From: an uncultured Hyphomicrobiales bacterium | Lineage (GTDB): Bacteria > Pseudomonadota > Alphaproteobacteria > Rhizobiales > Ancalomicrobiaceae | Direction: 5' to 3' | Length of the DNA stretch: 64,000 nucleotides | Assembly (NCBI GenBank): GCA_903930435.1 | Contig: CAIYYN010000065.1 | Coordinates: forward strand, 124,001-188,000 | Shown here: in pieces, positions 1 to 9,129 of the stretch | Position numbering within the stretch: position 1 is the stretch's first letter | Layout: the number at the start of each line of letters is the position of its first letter | Notes under the pieces: model-generated | What the model saw: only the letters and a program-made list of their open reading frames with translations | Told to the model about the DNA's origin: nothing | Databases searched by the model: none | Position numbers and translations under genes: made by a program

Positions 1-52
1 AATCCTGACAAACGAAAAACCGGGTAGTTCCAGATCCGCAGAATCGTAAATG

Positions 53-94
53 CTGAAAGGCGGCATCCCGGATTGCCGGACTGCCGCCTTTCAG
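53..94 (-). terminator. Strong inverted repeat downstream of ardC
   Basis: Two perfect 12-base arms (53-64, reading CTGAAAGGCGGC, and 83-94) enclose an 18-base loop, 23 bases past the ardC stop codon. On the minus strand the second arm ends in TTTCAG and is followed by CATTT, so there is no clean U tract. It may act as a weak terminator or an mRNA-stabilising hairpin. Confidence 0.5.
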
Positions 95-117
95 GGTTTG
101 TGCGTTTGATGAAAACC

Positions 118-1029
118 TCAGGCCGCCCGGACCTGCTCCATTGGCTGTTGCGCATGCATCCAGTCGGCAGCCTGCTGCGCCTTGCTCGCCGCTGTAAAGA
201 TCGCTCGGGAGTCGGATTTGATGACCTTCAACCACGATGAAATATACGACGCGTGATCGGGGCGCGGATGATTCGCGATGCCGAGGTCGGCGAGCACCAG
301 CCCGCTCAGGATCTCAACGCAGATCTCCTCGAACGCATAGGCCTCAGAACCGAAACGACCCGACAGATCCCGATCAAGCCGGTGCTTTGCCCCCGATGCA
401 TGCCCACATTCGTGCAGCCAGACGCCATAGAATGACGCAGCATCGCGAAAGCGCTCGAACGCCGGCATGACCACAGTGTCGGTCGACGGGCGATAGAAGG
501 CCGCGGTCCCTTCGCTTATCGTCTTGATCCCTAGATTTTTGATGAAGACCTCGGCATGATCGAGACGCTCTGCCTCATCGAGAATCGGAACAGCATCGGG
601 CGCATAGCCGTCGACCTGAGCCAAATTGAAAACCGAAAACGCTTTCGCAAACATTCGGCGCAGGTCGGTTTCGTCATCCTCATGACCGGCATCATCACGG
701 TCGCCCGCAGCGCGCATTTCCTTCCAGAGAACGACGGTCGTCGCCTTCTCGCCCTTGCGGACCTGGGCACCCAGCGCACTCCACTGACGATACGTTCCCC
801 AAAGTCCGCTGCCGTAACCCGCGCTCAATGCCGCTACCCATAGCGCCAGTGTATTGACGCCGCGATATCTTTTGCTGGTCGACACATTCGTCGGGCGGGC
901 GGCGGCAGCCCCATCGTGATGCCAGGGCATCTTGAACTCGCCGACGCCGGCTTCAATTGCCGCCACGATCTCGGCGGTGACACGGGCATAAACATCCGTA
1001 CGGCTGGCGGAACCGGAATTCTTCTCCAT
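118..1029 (-). CDS. ArdC-type antirestriction protein
   Basis: A 303-residue protein of the ArdC family: an N-terminal ssDNA-binding domain (DUF1738; starts around DVYARVTAEIVAAIE, then a Pro-Trp and an RYRGVN segment) followed by a zincin-like metallopeptidase domain with HECGH near residue 206. Family members are carried on plasmids and integrative elements and protect incoming DNA from host restriction. I start at 1029 because GGGAG lies 8 bases upstream; an in-frame ATG at 1044 would add five residues. The gene sits alone beside a tRNA-Arg fragment, which suggests it belongs to an integrated element. Family assignment is firm; its activity in this host is inferred. Confidence 0.88.
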   Translation of the reverse strand: MEKNSGSASRTDVYARVTAEIVAAIEAGVGEFKMPWHHDGAAAARPTNVSTSKRYRGVNTLALWVAALSAGYGSGLWGTYRQWSALGAQVRKGEKATTVVLWKEMRAAGDRDDAGHEDDETDLRRMFAKAFSVFNLAQVDGYAPDAVPILDEAERLDHAEVFIKNLGIKTISEGTAAFYRPSTDTVVMPAFERFRDAASFYGVWLHECGHASGAKHRLDRDLSGRFGSEAYAFEEICVEILSGLVLADLGIANHPRPDHASYISSWLKVIKSDSRAIFTAASKAQQAADWMHAQQPMEQVRAA

Positions 1030-1307
1030 CACGGAAACTCCCATGACGAGCGTTCGCGAGCCTCTCTCTCGAACCCGATCTCGTCACGGGCCTTCCCGCC
1101 CAACTCTGCCTCTCAAACCCGCGCGCACACTATGGTGCAGCAAGCCATGAGACGGCCGCTCCTGTTTCGGAAAACCCGACGCCAAAGGCCATGCCGCCGG
1201 TCCACTGACCGCCGAATCCACGCCACAACAAGAAATTTTTTGGTGAGTATTTGGTGAGTCACGGCCGCAGTGGATCGAAGAATTTTGGTCTAACTTATTG
1301 AAATAAT
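1030..1307. other. Gene-free stretch between ardC and the tRNA fragment
   Basis: No convincing coding frame. It holds the ardC upstream region and, at its right end, a pair of directly repeated 11-base sequences described separately. The GC content falls sharply from about 1225 to 1310. Confidence 0.5.
1240..1261. repeat. Paired 11-bp direct repeat, left of the tRNA fragment
   Basis: Two back-to-back copies of TTGGTGAGT plus two bases (1240-1250 and 1251-1261). A related pair in the same orientation and with the same 11-base period lies at 1589-1610, on the other side of the tRNA-Arg fragment. Directly repeated short sites on the flanks of a tRNA core are what arm-type binding sites of tyrosine integrases look like. 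The function is inferred from layout alone. Confidence 0.5.
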
Positions 1308-1360
1308 TGGCGCACCCGACAGGATTCGAACCTGTGACCTTTGCCTTCGGAGGGCAACGC
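1308..1360 (-). pseudogene. 3' fragment of tRNA-Arg(CCG): probable attachment-site core
   Basis: On the minus strand these 53 bases match the 3' part of a tRNA: anticodon stem TTGCC/GGCAA with loop CTCCGAA (anticodon CCG), a T arm containing GGTTCGAATCC, an acceptor 3' strand and an encoded CCA. Beyond 1360 the expected D arm and 5' acceptor strand are absent; the sequence instead reads into unrelated DNA. A truncated tRNA of this kind is the usual att scar left by a tRNA-targeting integrase. The intact copy is not in this window. Confidence 0.75.
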
Positions 1361-1689
1361 ATCGTATTGGCGCCATCACTCAATCCGTAACAACCCAGGC
1401 CTGACGGCTCTCGATTGTTGTCGGAGACCAACACTGCGAACCTGCGATGGCCCAATGTCTCCAGGTGTCAATGGACCCAATCAGCGGCGAAGCAGCATAA
1501 AGGCGGGCACTTCCCTTCCGGCTACGAACGGACAAGCGTGGCATAAAGAGCACAGCGATAGACAAACCGCTCCGTGCCATCGGCCAATCTGGTGATTATC
1601 AGGTGATTACTAGGCAGCGGCCGAAGTCAAGAAACCACTCTCGCGCAGGACCTATTTTCTAAATTCTTTATTTATTTCAAATATTTAGA
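1361..1689. other. Gene-free stretch, probable element remnant
   Basis: No recognisable gene lies between the tRNA-Arg fragment and tRNA-Val. Short open frames here match nothing I recognise. The only structure is the pair of 11-base repeats at 1589-1610. If the tRNA fragment follows the usual geometry, this side would be the element side of the junction. Confidence 0.45.
1589..1610. repeat. Paired 11-bp direct repeat, right of the tRNA fragment
   Basis: CTGGTGATTAT (1589-1599) and CAGGTGATTAC (1600-1610) form a tandem pair with an 11-base period. They share the GGTGA core and the orientation of the pair at 1240-1261. Likely integrase arm-type sites. Confidence 0.5.
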
Positions 1690-1764
1690 TGGTGGGCGCT
1701 GAGGGGATCGAACCCCCGACCCGCTGCGTGTAAAGCAGCCGCTCTACCTCTGAGCTAAACGCCC
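1690..1764 (-). tRNA. tRNA-Val(TAC)
   Basis: A 75-base cloverleaf with encoded CCA: acceptor GGGCGTT, D arm GCTC..GAGC, anticodon stem GCTGC/GCAGC around loop TTTACAC (anticodon TAC), and a T arm with GGTTCGATCCC. All stems pair. Confidence 0.97.
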
Positions 1765-1856
1765 TCACCCCGGCAACGCATGCCACTTGATGAGTATCGA
1801 GCTTCAACAACCAACCGAGACCCGATTGGTCCCTGCTCACGTTTCAGCACCAAATT

Positions 1857-1941
1857 TGGTGCGGCCAAGAGGACTCGAACCTCCACCCTGTTACAGACTA
1901 GCACCTCAAGCTAGCGCGTCTACCAATTCCGCCATGGCCGC
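1857..1941 (-). tRNA. tRNA-Leu(GAG)
   Basis: An 85-base class II tRNA with a long variable arm and encoded CCA. Acceptor GCGGCCA, anticodon stem CTAGC/GCTAG around loop TTGAGGT (anticodon GAG), T arm GGTTCGAGTCC. Confidence 0.97.
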
Positions 1942-2118
1942 GAATACGTCATCAGCACATCGGGTTCGTGCGACCCCGTGTCCAGAGTGGCGCTCATAAC
2001 AAATCGAGTCTGGTGGTTCAAGCCCGAACGACAAATGAATGACGTTTCTCGACGTTTATTTCGTTCGCACTGCAAATGGCACCCGCGAAAATCCCGATTG
2101 CAGCCAAGAAAAGCGGCC

Positions 2119-2391
2119 TCACACCCGCTTGACCTGCTCGCGCGGTCGTGTCGCGGGGCTGCGGAAAAGCACTTCGCGGATTTCGATTCCGATGCGATCG
2201 CCCCGCAAAACGACATGTCCGAGCGCCACCGGCACATTATTGGCCAGGACTTCCACTTCTTCGGAGTCACGCGTCTCAAGCCCGATGACCGCACCGCGAC
2301 CCATGCGCAGCAATTGATGGATTGGCAGAAGCGCGCTACCAAGCTGCACGGAGATATCGATATTGATATGATCGAACGGTGTCTCTGTCAT
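2119..2391 (-). CDS. FliN-like flagellar motor switch (SpoA-domain) protein
   Basis: A 90-residue protein made almost entirely of one SpoA/FliN domain: an opening strand (DISVQLGSALLPIHQLLRMG), a hydrophobic core and a close GDRIGIEIREVL, matching the C-terminal domain of FliN. In the flagellar switch, FliN with FliM and FliG in the C ring sets rotation direction. I start at the Met of MTETPF (2391) because the preceding 11 residues are a valine run with no homology look. It stands alone, divergent from lipB, with no other flagellar gene nearby, so its assignment to the motor rests on the domain only. Confidence 0.8.
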   Translation of the reverse strand: MTETPFDHINIDISVQLGSALLPIHQLLRMGRGAVIGLETRDSEEVEVLANNVPVALGHVVLRGDRIGIEIREVLFRSPATRPREQVKRV

Positions 2392-2466
2392 GCTTTTCGC
2401 CCTGTTTACGACTACGACGACCATCGCAATCTCTTAAGAAAGACTTACCGGTAAATTGGTTAGCAA

Positions 2467-3258
2467 ATGGTAAAGATTGCAGATTTGCGTCCTGAATTGG
2501 GACAATCAAACGGGATCAGCGTCGCTCCATTGGATCGACCGCGTCCGCGTGCCGAACTGTCTGACACGAACCAGTTTCAGCGTGCCGATGACGTCGCCGT
2601 CGAATGGCTCATCAGCGAAGGGCTGACAGACTATGCGAGCGCATTGGCCACGATGGAATCGCGGGTCGCGGCCATCGCAGAAGGCAGCGCTCGGGAATGT
2701 ATCTGGCTCGTCGAGCATCCGCCCATCTACACCGCTGGCACCAGCGCCAATCCCAGGGACCTCCTGGCTCCGGACCGGTTTCCGGTGTATGCGACGGGAC
2801 GCGGCGGTGAATATACCTACCACGGACCGGGGCAGCGCGTGATCTACGTCATGCTGGACCTGAAAGCGCGCCAGCAGGATGTCCGGCGCTTTGTTGCTGC
2901 GCTCGAGGCCTGGATGATCGACGCCCTCTGGGAGTTCGGGCTGCGGGGACACCGGCGCGAAGACAGGGTCGGTGTGTGGATCGAGCGGCCCGACAAGCCA
3001 ATGCTCGCGGGAAATCTGCCCGCCGAAGACAAGATCTCGGCGATCGGTATCCGCTTGCGCAAATGGGTCAGCTTTCACGGAGCGTCCTTCAACGTTGATC
3101 CGGACTTGAGCCATTTTCAGGGAATCGTTCCCTGCGGAATCGCCGGATACGGTGTCACCAGCCTTTTTGATTTAGGAATCACCGCAAGCATGGCCGAAGT
3201 GGATGTTGTCCTGCGGAGATCGTTCGAGCCCATCTTCGGGCCGACGGCCACGGTCTGA
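2467..3258 (+). CDS. lipB: Lipoyl(octanoyl) transferase LipB
   Basis: LipB moves octanoate from acyl carrier protein to the E2 and GcvH lipoyl domains, the first step of lipoate assembly in the cytoplasm. The 263-residue protein has [12 protein letters not shown] (112-123), the catalytic lysine in AEDKISAIG (K189) and the catalytic cysteine in VPCGIAGYG (C223). The first ~40 residues are variable, so a later start is possible; the conserved part begins near VEWLISEGL. Divergent from the FliN-like gene. Octanoyl carrier synthesis partners such as lipA are not in the window. Confidence 0.95.
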   Translation: MVKIADLRPELGQSNGISVAPLDRPRPRAELSDTNQFQRADDVAVEWLISEGLTDYASALATMESRVAAIAEGSARECIWLVEHPPIYTAGTSANPRDLLAPDRFPVYATGRGGEYTYHGPGQRVIYVMLDLKARQQDVRRFVAALEAWMIDALWEFGLRGHRREDRVGVWIERPDKPMLAGNLPAEDKISAIGIRLRKWVSFHGASFNVDPDLSHFQGIVPCGIAGYGVTSLFDLGITASMAEVDVVLRRSFEPIFGPTATV

Positions 3259-3411
3259 AAAACATGAGATGAACCGTCGGCGGGCATAGGTGGTTTGCAC
3301 GCATTTTGGCACTGAACTGATCGCGGGAAATGCTATAGGACAAACCTCGTGCATTCTAGCGACGCTTCAGCGCACACGACGACTGCGGCGCGCTTCAACA
3401 AGGGGACGGAA

Positions 3412-4164
3412 ATGTCACAAAAAATCGCCTTGGTGACCGGAGCAGGGTCCGGCGTTGGTCGGCGTACGGCGCTGGCGTTTCTGAATGACGGATGGAGCGT
3501 CGTTCTGGCCGGTCGGCGGATCGCGGAGCTTGAGGCGACGGCCAAACTCGCGGGGGACGCATCAAGCCAGGCACTGCCCGTATCGACAGATGTCACGCAA
3601 CCTGAGTCAGTTACGGCGCTTTTTTCACAAATCGAATCAACGTTTGGCCGCCTGGATATGGTGTTCAATAACGCCGGCACCAACGTACCGCCCACGACAG
3701 CGGATAATCTCGGCTTCGAAGATTGGCGCAAGGTTGTGTCGGTCAATCTGGACGGCTGCTTCCTGATCGCAAGCTATGCATTTGGTCTCATGCGCAAGCA
3801 GGAGCCGCAGGGCGGACGCATCATCAACAACGGGTCCATTTCCGCGCATGTGCCGCGTCCCGGCTCGATTGCCTATACCGCGTCCAAGCATGCTGTTACG
3901 GGCCTGACACGGACCCTGTCGCTCGATGGTCGGCCTTTCAACATCGCCTGCGGCCAGATCGACATCGGCAATGCTGCCTCCGAAATGACGGCACGGATGG
4001 CGGTCGGTGTTCCGCAGGCCAATGGCACGATGGCAGTCGAGCCGACAATCGATGCCGGCATCGTGGCAAATGCGGTGTTGCATATGGCCAATTTGCCGCT
4101 CAACGCCAATGTGCAGTTCATGACCGTGATGGCGACCAACATGCCCTTCATCGGTCGCGGCTAA
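3412..4164 (+). CDS. SDR-family oxidoreductase
   Basis: A 250-residue short-chain dehydrogenase/reductase with a Rossmann fold. The NAD(P) motif TGAGSGVG is at 9-16, NNAG at 86-89, the catalytic serine in GSISA (142-144), and YTASK with Tyr155 and Lys159. I start at 3412 because AAGGGGACGG stands just upstream; an upstream in-frame codon at 3349 lacks such a site. The substrate cannot be told from sequence. The arginine-rich segment after the second strand (AGRR) suggests NADP(H) but does not prove it. It is the first of two codirectional genes. Confidence 0.88.
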   Translation: MSQKIALVTGAGSGVGRRTALAFLNDGWSVVLAGRRIAELEATAKLAGDASSQALPVSTDVTQPESVTALFSQIESTFGRLDMVFNNAGTNVPPTTADNLGFEDWRKVVSVNLDGCFLIASYAFGLMRKQEPQGGRIINNGSISAHVPRPGSIAYTASKHAVTGLTRTLSLDGRPFNIACGQIDIGNAASEMTARMAVGVPQANGTMAVEPTIDAGIVANAVLHMANLPLNANVQFMTVMATNMPFIGRG

Positions 4165-4278
4165 GCACAATCGGCCAGAGATGGCGGCGGGTTACAGGTG
4201 GTGCGCACTTCCGCTGCCGCAAACCCGCCGCATCCTTGTTTGACGATGGCGATGTGAAGGTCAGCCCGAAAGTGGACA

Positions 4279-4938
4279 ATGCGTCGTCTTTTCCTGATAG
4301 CCGCCATTAACGTCAGCCTCATCGGTGCAGCATGGGCCCATCCGCATGTGCTTGTCGATGCACAGGCGGAGGTGCTCTTTGACAAGGACGGCACAATTTC
4401 GGCAATCCGGAACACCTGGAAATTTGACGAGCCCTTTTCTGCCTATGCGAAACAGGGTCTCAGCCACCTCAGCAATGGAAAGCTGACATCGGACTCGCTG
4501 GTGGCACTTGCGCGGGTGAATATTCACGCACTGGCACCCTACCGGTTTTTCACGTTTATCCGGTTGGACGGAAAGCTTGTGCCGTTTGGTGATGGTTCTG
4601 ACCAGAAGCTGAGCGACGACGGCGAACGACTGACCTTGAGCTTCACTGTGACCCCGACATCTCCGATCAGGACTGACAACGGACCGGTCACGATCGCTCT
4701 CTATGACCCGGAATACTTTGTGGCCATGAGTTTCGTCAAAGACAAACCGGTGAAATTGGAGGGAGCGCCAAAAGGCTGCCGGATGCAGCTTTTTACGCCA
4801 ACCGGACTATCGTCTGCAGCAGCAGCCGCCCTGTCTCGCGTGCCTGCGTCACAACGCGTCCTGCCACCCGAGTTGCAGGCCCTGACCGGCGGGATCGAAA
4901 ACGGGCTGGTTATCGATTGCAGCGTACAAAAGCCATGA
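4279..4938 (+). CDS. DUF1007 family periplasmic protein
   Basis: A 219-residue secreted protein. A signal peptide (MRRLFLIAAINVSLIGAAWA) is followed immediately by HPHVLVDA, the hallmark start of the DUF1007 family. Members often lie beside nickel/cobalt or zinc transport permeases, and the HPH motif at the mature N-terminus suggests metal binding, but no such permease is present here. Probably periplasmic; role unknown. Confidence 0.82.
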   Translation: MRRLFLIAAINVSLIGAAWAHPHVLVDAQAEVLFDKDGTISAIRNTWKFDEPFSAYAKQGLSHLSNGKLTSDSLVALARVNIHALAPYRFFTFIRLDGKLVPFGDGSDQKLSDDGERLTLSFTVTPTSPIRTDNGPVTIALYDPEYFVAMSFVKDKPVKLEGAPKGCRMQLFTPTGLSSAAAAALSRVPASQRVLPPELQALTGGIENGLVIDCSVQKP

Positions 4939-4957
4939 CGACGACGTCCGGACCTGA

Positions 4958-5485
4958 TCAGCCAGCACTCGGCTTCATCAAGCGATTGACAACCTTGTCG
5001 CCGACTTTCAGTCCAATGCGGGCTGCTGTTCCAGCGTTGACTTCCAGGACGAAGCGCACAGGGCCCTCAGACGAAATTGTTTTTTCAGAAAGCGGCGTCG
5101 CACCGGCGGCAATGTGAGCAACAGTGCCGTCAGCCCGAATAAAGATCATGTCGAGCGGCACATAAGTATTCTTCATCCAGAAATACACGGGTTTGGTCGA
5201 CTTGAAATCAAACAACATCCCGGCGTCAGCCGCCAAGGCCGGGCGATACATCAACCCTTCCTCGCGAGACGATTCCGTATCGGCGATTTCAACATTGAAA
5301 TTGGCTGATCCCAGCGATGTCGTGATCGCCAATGGCTCTGTCGGCCCCGGCTCACTGGCGACCGATAGTGGCGTCAGGGCAATAACCGATAAAACCAGCG
5401 CCAAACCCACGAGCAGGTTCAGCACACTCCGACGGATCCAGGCAAAACAATGATCAGTCATGAAACCGCTCAGCCCTAAAAACAT
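4958..5485 (-). CDS. DUF192 family protein, membrane-anchored or exported
   Basis: A 175-residue protein with one hydrophobic N-terminal segment (about residues 19-42) and a DUF192 domain: EIADTESSREEGLMYR, then GMLFDF, YFWMKNTYVPLDMIFI and a C-terminal RIGLKVGDKV. The family has a compact beta fold and no assigned activity. A second Met nine residues in (5461) is an equally possible start. It converges on the DUF1007 gene and lies just downstream of the double cold-shock gene, an arrangement familiar in Hyphomicrobiales. Confidence 0.85.
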   Translation of the reverse strand: MFLGLSGFMTDHCFAWIRRSVLNLLVGLALVLSVIALTPLSVASEPGPTEPLAITTSLGSANFNVEIADTESSREEGLMYRPALAADAGMLFDFKSTKPVYFWMKNTYVPLDMIFIRADGTVAHIAAGATPLSEKTISSEGPVRFVLEVNAGTAARIGLKVGDKVVNRLMKPSAG

Positions 5486-5602
5486 GCAGATCTCACTTTC
5501 AGCGACAAGGACGCAGGAGATCTGACGGGCCTTAAACTGCGGTTTGCCGCAAGTCCATATAAAAATATACCCATGGCCGCGTTCTCGTCGCGACCATTAA
5601 GG

Positions 5603-6181
5603 TTAATGGGATGAGGGAATATGGGCAACGCCGTCGGGGCGAATTTCTGACGCCATCAGTCCCTTGGGTCCATCGCCAAATCGCACCAGAACCGTCTGGC
5701 CAGGTCGCAATTCGGTCAGGCCATAGCGCCGCAACGTTTCCATATGGACGAAGATGTCTTCTGTCCCCTCACCGCGCGTCACAAATCCAAAACCCTTGAT
5801 GCGATTGAACCATTTGACAATCACGCGCTCGATGCCGCTGGTTGGCGTCACCTGGACGTGCGTGCGCGATGGCGGCATCTGGGATGGATGAACCGCCGTT
5901 GATTCGTCCATGTGCAAAATGCGCAAGGCCTGCAGACCGCGCGGGCGATCAAGGACTTCGACGATCACACGCGCGCCTTCATACGCCGTCTGAAACCCAT
6001 CTCGCCGAAGACAGGTCACGTGCAACAGAATGTCGGGCAAATGATTGTCAGGAACAATGAATCCGTAGCCCTTGGCAACGTCGAACCATTTGATTGATCC
6101 GGCGACTTGAATGACATCAACAGCTTGTTCTTCGTTGACCTCGTCCAAGGGACGGGTGTCCGGTGTGATCTTGGCCCCCAT
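5603..6181 (-). CDS. Cold-shock protein with two CSD domains
   Basis: A 192-residue protein with two cold-shock (OB-fold) domains joined by a linker. The first (about 28-92) has the RNP1-like [17 protein letters not shown]; the second (about 119-183) has [15 protein letters not shown], then DIFVHMETL. Such proteins bind single-stranded RNA and DNA and act as RNA chaperones. Classical CspA has one domain of about 70 residues; the duplicated form is common in Alphaproteobacteria. The start at 6181 follows GGGGGTAGTCAGGT. Confidence 0.92.
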   Translation of the reverse strand: MGAKITPDTRPLDEVNEEQAVDVIQVAGSIKWFDVAKGYGFIVPDNHLPDILLHVTCLRRDGFQTAYEGARVIVEVLDRPRGLQALRILHMDESTAVHPSQMPPSRTHVQVTPTSGIERVIVKWFNRIKGFGFVTRGEGTEDIFVHMETLRRYGLTELRPGQTVLVRFGDGPKGLMASEIRPDGVAHIPSSH

Positions 6182-6488
6182 ACCTGACTACCCCCAAATA
6201 AGGCCGAAACTCGTATCACGTTCCGCATCTCTCGATTGCGGATTACCTGCAAACCGAGTCGGCTGATTCTCGGTTAACCAAGCATAACACTCGACTTTGC
6301 TGCAGCTACCCTTATTTTACGGCCATCCTCAGCTAATTGCATAAAAATGCCGTACGGGGGACTTGCACAGGTTTACAAGCGCCGACTGGCCCGTTGTTTT
6401 ACACAGCGCATGAAGCTGGTCGCGCGTCAGAATCGATCAAAATCAACAACAGCGGCCTTGGTGGCCACAGTATCAGAGGACGAAACGC
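6182..6488. other. Intergenic region between the cold-shock gene and the glyoxalase gene
   Basis: About 300 bases holding the divergent upstream regions of two genes. I see no coding frame. A long untranslated leader on the minus strand would fit a cold-shock gene, but I could not identify a promoter with confidence. Confidence 0.4.
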
Positions 6489-6929
6489 ATGAAATATCTG
6501 CACACGATGGTTCGGGTTTGCAATCTCGAGGAAAGTCTCGACTTCTGGGTCAACAAGTTCGGCCTGATCGAGACAAGGCGGATGGAAAACGAAAAGGGCC
6601 GCTTCACGCTCGTCTTTCTGGCTGCAGCCGATGACCTCGAAACTGCGCGTGCGACCAACGCACCACTGGTGGAACTCACCTATAACTGGGACCCGGAGGA
6701 TTACGGCACAGCGCGCAACTTCGGGCATCTCGCGTATGAAGTCGACAATATCTACGAGACATGCGAGCGGCTGCAAGCCGCAGGCGTGACGATCAACCGG
6801 CCGCCGCGTGATGGCCGCATGGCATTTGTCCGCTCACCAGACCTGATTTCGATTGAAATCCTGCAAAAAGGCGGGGCGCTGCCGCTTGCGGAGCCTTGGA
6901 CAAGCTTGCCCAACATCGGGGTCTGGTAA
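6489..6929 (+). CDS. gloA: Lactoylglutathione lyase (glyoxalase I)
   Basis: A 146-residue VOC-fold metalloenzyme that isomerises the methylglyoxal-glutathione hemithioacetal to S-lactoylglutathione, the first step of methylglyoxal detoxification. All four metal ligands are in place: His5 (YLHTMVRV), Glu62 (VELTYNW), His80 (FGHLAYEV) and Glu122 (SIEILQ). The [10 protein letters not shown] segment and overall length are typical of bacterial GloA. The start follows AGAGGACGAAACGC. Convergent with lolD across a shared hairpin. Confidence 0.93.
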   Translation: MKYLHTMVRVCNLEESLDFWVNKFGLIETRRMENEKGRFTLVFLAAADDLETARATNAPLVELTYNWDPEDYGTARNFGHLAYEVDNIYETCERLQAAGVTINRPPRDGRMAFVRSPDLISIEILQKGGALPLAEPWTSLPNIGVW

Positions 6930-6943
6930 GGTCCAGCATCGCG

Positions 6944-6987
6944 CGGGACGACCCTGCCCTACCCGTTGGTCGGGCAGGGTCGTCCCG
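6944..6987. terminator. Bidirectional hairpin between gloA and lolD
   Basis: 16-base perfect arms (6944-6959, reading CGGGACGACCCTGCCC, and 6972-6987) between two convergent stop codons. There is no long T run on either side, but the position and stem strength point to a shared transcription stop. Confidence 0.7.
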
Positions 6988-6992
6988 GCGCT

Positions 6993-7757
6993 TTAGAGTT
7001 CGACAACCTTGCCGTCGCGCAGGGTGATCCGGCGATCCATGCGTTCGGCCAGTTCCATATTATGGGTAGCAATCAAGGCAGACAGGCCAGACGCCCGGAC
7101 GAGTGCCGATAGCGCATCGAAGACGTAATGCGCCGTCTTCGGATCGAGGTTGCCCGTCGGCTCGTCAGCCAGAATAAGCTTCGGTACATTTGCAACCGCG
7201 CGTGCAATTGCGACACGCTGTTGCTCACCGCCAGACAACTCTGCCGGGCGATGACTGGCCCGAGCACCCAGCTTCAAATAATCGAGCAGTTGCTTCGCCC
7301 GCTCGGACGCCTGCGCCTTTGTCAAACCACGCAACATCTGAGGAAGCATGATGTTTTCCAGCGCGGTGAATTCCGGAAGCAGGTGGTGGAACTGATAGAC
7401 AAACCCGATTTCCAGCCGCCGCATCAACGTGCGCTCGGGGTCACCGAGCTTCCCGGCAGCCCTGTTCCCGATATAGACTTCTCCGCTGTCGGGCCGTTCC
7501 AGCAGCCCGGCCATGTGCAGCAGCGTCGACTTGCCTGCACCCGATGGCGCAACCAGCGCAACCAGTTCGCTTGAGCGGATTTCCAGATTGGCACCTGTCA
7601 AAACGTCAAGCGTTCCATTGCCTTCCTTATAGCGTCGCACAATGTTTTCGAGCCTGAGCGCCACTGTGGATGCGATCGCGGACCCGGCAGTATCCGGTCC
7701 AAGGGGACCGGCTTCAACCGTGCTGTCGGTCTCGGTGACATTCATCTCCGTCATCAT
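6993..7757 (-). CDS. lolD: Lipoprotein-releasing ABC transporter ATPase LolD
   Basis: The ATPase that drives release of outer-membrane lipoproteins from the inner membrane to the LolA chaperone. The 254-residue protein has Walker [10 protein letters not shown] (70-78), the Q-loop YQF (121), the signature LSGGEQQR (174-181) and Walker B LILADEP (194-200). The first ~30 residues are an extra variable tail. Its ATG overlaps the stop of the permease gene by four bases (ATGA), so the two are translationally coupled. Confidence 0.95.
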   Translation of the reverse strand: MMTEMNVTETDSTVEAGPLGPDTAGSAIASTVALRLENIVRRYKEGNGTLDVLTGANLEIRSSELVALVAPSGAGKSTLLHMAGLLERPDSGEVYIGNRAAGKLGDPERTLMRRLEIGFVYQFHHLLPEFTALENIMLPQMLRGLTKAQASERAKQLLDYLKLGARASHRPAELSGGEQQRVAIARAVANVPKLILADEPTGNLDPKTAHYVFDALSALVRASGLSALIATHNMELAERMDRRITLRDGKVVEL

Positions 7758-9034
7758 TCATACCTCAGCGCATCGACAGGATCGAGCTTTGCGGCTTTCC
7801 AGGCTGGATAGAGAGTCGCGAGGAAGCTTAGCACGAGAGCCATGATGACAGCCGCCGTCGTCTCATCGATGTGAACATCCGCGCGCATCTTGGACAGAAG
7901 GAACATGTCAGGCGGATAAAGCCGTGTATTGAAGATCCACGACAGGAACTGACGGACCTCTTCAATATAATAGCTCAGCAATAGCCCGACACCGAGCCCG
8001 GCGAGGGTGCCTGCCGTCCCGATGGCCATGCCCACAATCAGGAAGATCCGCATGATCGTTCCACGGGTAGCTCCCATCGTTCTTAGAATGGCGATGGCGC
8101 GAGATTTGTCCTTCACCAGCATCGTCAGGCCAGCGATGATATTGAAGGCGGCGACGACAACGATCAGTGCGACGATCATCGAAACCACATTGCGCTGGAT
8201 TTCGAGGGCCTGCATGAGCGTTGAATCGCGCAGCCGCCAATCGGTGACATACACAGGACGGTCGGCAGCCTCGAGGATCGGCCCCTTCATGGGATCGACA
8301 TTCTCGGGATCATCGATGAAGACTTCTTCTGCCGTTACCTTGTCATCCTGATTGAAGAAGGCCTGCGCAGGTGCCAGCGGCATATAAACGAAGCTCGAAT
8401 CATATTGGTATTGGCCAACCTCGAAGATGGCGATCACAGGAAACGACCAGGTCCGGGGCGTCACGCCAAACGGCGTAATATTGCCGCGTGCCGTGACCAC
8501 CGTGATCTGATCTCCGATCCGAACACCAAGTGTCTGCGCCAGCCGCGATCCGATCGCTACTCCGTTTCCGTCGTCAAATGTGGAGAGGGAACCAGCTTTC
8601 ACATTGCCTGATACCAGTTGGACCTTGCCAAGATCATCACCCGAAATGCCGCGCACCAGCGCGCCAGTTGATCCGCCGGAACCGGAAACAAGGGCCTGAC
8701 CATCAATAAAGGCGATGACGTATTTGACGCCCTTGACCTTGCTGATCCGTTCTTCAACATCCTTGAAATCGGTGAAGGCAGATGCGGTCGGCTGAATCAG
8801 GATGTGGCCATTCAGCCCGAGAAACTTGTCCAGGATCTCGCTGCGGAACCCATTGAGCACAGCAAGCACAGCAATCAGCGCCGCAACACCAATCATGATC
8901 CCGAGAAACGACGTCCAGGCAATCACCGAGATAAACGCCTCCCGACGGCGGGACTTCAGATACCGCCAGCCGATCATCCACTCCAGCTGAGCGAAAGGCT
9001 TGATACCGACCGGTTGGGTCTCGTCGATTGCCAT
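7754..9034 (-). CDS. lolC: Lipoprotein-releasing ABC transporter permease LolC/LolE
   Basis: A 426-residue permease with a TM segment near the N-terminus (after [20 protein letters not shown]), a large periplasmic MacB-like domain and three C-terminal TM segments, ending DPVDALRYE. It partners LolD. I start at 9034 (MAIDETQ), preceded by CGGAG; an upstream frame to 9133 overlaps proS and looks non-coding. Only one permease gene is present, so it probably works as a homodimer (LolF-like) unless a paralogue exists elsewhere. The symbol could also be lolE. Confidence 0.92.
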   Translation of the reverse strand: MAIDETQPVGIKPFAQLEWMIGWRYLKSRRREAFISVIAWTSFLGIMIGVAALIAVLAVLNGFRSEILDKFLGLNGHILIQPTASAFTDFKDVEERISKVKGVKYVIAFIDGQALVSGSGGSTGALVRGISGDDLGKVQLVSGNVKAGSLSTFDDGNGVAIGSRLAQTLGVRIGDQITVVTARGNITPFGVTPRTWSFPVIAIFEVGQYQYDSSFVYMPLAPAQAFFNQDDKVTAEEVFIDDPENVDPMKGPILEAADRPVYVTDWRLRDSTLMQALEIQRNVVSMIVALIVVVAAFNIIAGLTMLVKDKSRAIAILRTMGATRGTIMRIFLIVGMAIGTAGTLAGLGVGLLLSYYIEEVRQFLSWIFNTRLYPPDMFLLSKMRADVHIDETTAAVIMALVLSFLATLYPAWKAAKLDPVDALRYE

Positions 9035-9129
9035 AATTCGAAGGTCTCCGAACGCCCCATCTGCCATTATGCCGACGGACTCAACCACGTTTTGCAAGCG
9101 AATTTGACTTTTTCGTTCACGGCTTCCTG

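Noticed and set aside
1308-1382. Intact tRNA-Arg
   Set aside because: Only the 3' 53 bases fit; the D arm and 5' acceptor strand are missing, so it is listed as a fragment.
1084-1455. A 123-codon minus-strand frame across the tRNA-Arg fragment
   Set aside because: It reads through the tRNA fragment and the repeats; no protein family resemblance.
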